Below are positions 62,795 through 64,000 of a stretch of DNA of 64,000 nucleotides, piece by piece. A program made the position numbers and the translations under genes. This DNA is from Cellulosimicrobium funkei. GTDB taxonomy: Bacteria; Actinomycetota; Actinomycetes; Actinomycetales; Cellulomonadaceae. How positions within the stretch are numbered: position 1 is the first letter of the stretch; each line of letters opens with the position of its first letter. The DNA lies in contig NZ_JNBQ01000010.1 in NCBI RefSeq assembly GCF_001019615.1, positions 33,277 through 97,276 on the forward strand, given 5' to 3'. The notes under the pieces were generated by a model. It was not told the DNA's origin. It worked only from the letters and a program-made list of their open reading frames with translations, and did no database searches.

Positions 62795-64000
62795 GTGACG
62801 TCCCCCGACATCCCGCACGACCGGCCCGCCGGGTCGCCTCCCGCGACCCGGCCGTCGCGTCCGTCGCCACCGCCCTGGCTCATCGACGCCCTGCTGGGGT
62901 TCGCGGTGTTCGACGTCGTCGCGTTCGCGATCGCCGCGGACGTCGGGGGCACGCGGGCCGACCCGTGGGTCGCGTACCCGATCGCTCTCGTGCTGGGGCT
63001 CCTCGTGCTCGGCCGGCGCCGCTTCCCCGTCGGGGTCCTCGTCGCGACCGCGCTGGTCATCTGCGCCTACTACACGCTCGACCTGCCCGCGATCGGCCTC
63101 GCCCTGCCCGTCTCGGTCGCCCTGTACTCGGCGGCCGTCGCGGGCCGGCTCGGCTGGGCCGTCGGGGTCGCGGCGGCGCTCGTCGTCGCCTCGACGTACT
63201 TCCGGCTCGCCGAGGGCGACGACGTCCGGTACGTCGTCGGCTACGAGCTGGCGACGACCGTGGCGCTCATGGCCGCGGCGATCGCCCTCGGGCAGGGGTC
63301 GTTCACCCGCCGGCAGCGCGACGAGCAGCGGCGGCACGCGGACGCGCTGCGCGAGCAGACGCACGAGCTCGAGGCCGCCGACCGGCTCGCGCACGAGCGG
63401 GAGGCCGTCGCCCGCGACCTGCACGACGTCGTCGGGCACCACCTCGCCGTCGTCTCCCTGCACGCGAACGTCGCCCGCGAGGCCCTGGACGACGTGGACG
63501 CCGCCGGTACGGCAGCGTCCGCCGCGCTCGCGACCGCACGGGCTGAGCTCGAGCTCGTCCGGACGGCGACGACCACGGCCCTGGCGGACCTGCGCGCCAC
63601 GGTGCGCGCACTGCGCGGGACGACCGCGCCCGCGGGGCTCGCGGACCAGGCGCGTATCGACCGGCTCGAGGACCTCGTGCGCACGGCCCGGGCGGCCGGG
63701 CTCGACGTCGCGCTGGACGTCGACCTGCCGTCGGGGACCGCCGACGGCACCGCCGCGGGTGCGGCGGCGTACCGAGTCGTCCAGGAGGGGCTGACCAACG
63801 TGCTGCGGCACGCCGGGGCGCGTGGCGCCGTCGTCCGCGTGGCGCTCGAGCGCTCGCCCGGTGCGCCGGGCGACGTGCTCGCCGTCGAGGTCCGCGACGA
63901 CGGCCACGGGTCTCAGGGCACGGATGACACCCCGGACCGGGGCGGGTTCGGGCTGCGCGGCCTGCGCGAGCGCGTCGCGGTCCTGGGCGGCACGGTCGAG
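62795..64000 (+). CDS. Sensor histidine kinase, NarL/DesK type (3' end cut by window)
   Basis: Membrane sensor kinase; 402 codons are visible and the frame is open at base 64000. About four to five membrane helices occupy residues 30-165, then a short coiled coil, the HisKA_3 box EAVARDLHDVVGHHL with phosphoacceptor His210, and the HATPase domain with AYRVVQEGLTNVLRHA (N box), VEVRDDGHG and GFGLRGLRERVAVLGG. The missing part is only the last strands and the stop. A LuxR-type response regulator is expected just outside the window. GTG at 62795 is eight bases after TAGACT. Confidence 0.92.
   Translation, partial: MTSPDIPHDRPAGSPPATRPSRPSPPPWLIDALLGFAVFDVVAFAIAADVGGTRADPWVAYPIALVLGLLVLGRRRFPVGVLVATALVICAYYTLDLPAIGLALPVSVALYSAAVAGRLGWAVGVAAALVVASTYFRLAEGDDVRYVVGYELATTVALMAAAIALGQGSFTRRQRDEQRRHADALREQTHELEAADRLAHEREAVARDLHDVVGHHLAVVSLHANVAREALDDVDAAGTAASAALATARAELELVRTATTTALADLRATVRALRGTTAPAGLADQARIDRLEDLVRTARAAGLDVALDVDLPSGTADGTAAGAAAYRVVQEGLTNVLRHAGARGAVVRVALERSPGAPGDVLAVEVRDDGHGSQGTDDTPDRGGFGLRGLRERVAVLGGTVE

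Noticed and set aside
62770..63546. An alternative 258-codon open frame over the sensor kinase
   Set aside because: The frame from GTG 62795 has the full kinase motifs; the alternative is Arg-rich and stops inside the ATPase domain.

Overview
The window is chromosomal DNA from a very high-GC actinobacterium. It has a Pup-proteasome locus (arc/mpa, dop, pup, prcB, prcA, pafA), a mycothiol ligase (mshC), an ANTAR response regulator of the PdtaR type, the actinobacterial trp gene order with its small membrane proteins, many GTG starts and many apparently leaderless genes. Gene content and the LAxTG-type wall anchor point to Micrococcales, probably near the Cellulomonas/Cellulosimicrobium group. 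That placement is inference. I saw no phage, transposase, CRISPR array or plasmid function.

Layout. 1-2.4 kb: the end of a wall-anchored surface protein, then pcp, coaE and a MarR regulator. 2.3-4.4 kb: a MarR-controlled ABC exporter, divergent from the regulator. 4.6-13.3 kb: housekeeping genes rpsA, pfkA, a methyltransferase, polA, a hotdog thioesterase, a GNAT acetyltransferase and pdtaR. 13.4-18 kb: a tRNA with a Leu(CAA) anticodon, then an accessory-looking block of a GH92-like glycosidase, a translationally coupled glycosyltransferase carrying a one-base frameshift, and an RlaP-like nucleotidyltransferase. 18.2-34.2 kb, all on the minus strand: hisI-trpE-(three kinds of small membrane protein)-trpC-trpB-trpA-lgt-gltB-gltD-pyk, i.e. 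the end of histidine synthesis, tryptophan synthesis, lipoprotein maturation, glutamate synthesis and the last glycolytic step. trpA also carries a one-base frameshift in a homopolymer.

34.3-47.4 kb, minus strand: a heterodimeric ABC exporter with one degenerate ATP site sits between hisI and hisF. It is followed upstream by a lipoprotein FKBP prolyl isomerase and the complete Pup-proteasome locus. Overlapping stop/start codons link many of these genes. 47.5-56 kb: trmI, a site-2-type metalloprotease, an APH-like kinase, a HAD phosphatase, a PAC2 protein, mshC, a CorA transporter and uppP. 56-64 kb: an aldo/keto reductase, two small conserved proteins, a fructosamine-kinase-like protein, an M20 peptidase, a multicopper oxidase, a small membrane protein and the first 402 codons of a NarL/DesK-type sensor kinase cut by the window edge.

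Two patterns cut across the window. First, at least 13 genes have a TANNNT hexamer 6-8 nt before the start codon, which is the layout of leaderless transcripts; this fixes many of the starts given here. Second, both broken genes differ from their expected reading by one extra G in a G-run (seven instead of six, and eight instead of seven), so homopolymer sequencing error is the first explanation to test. No gap longer than 300 bases lacks a gene; the longest are 12355-12593 and 61959-62208.
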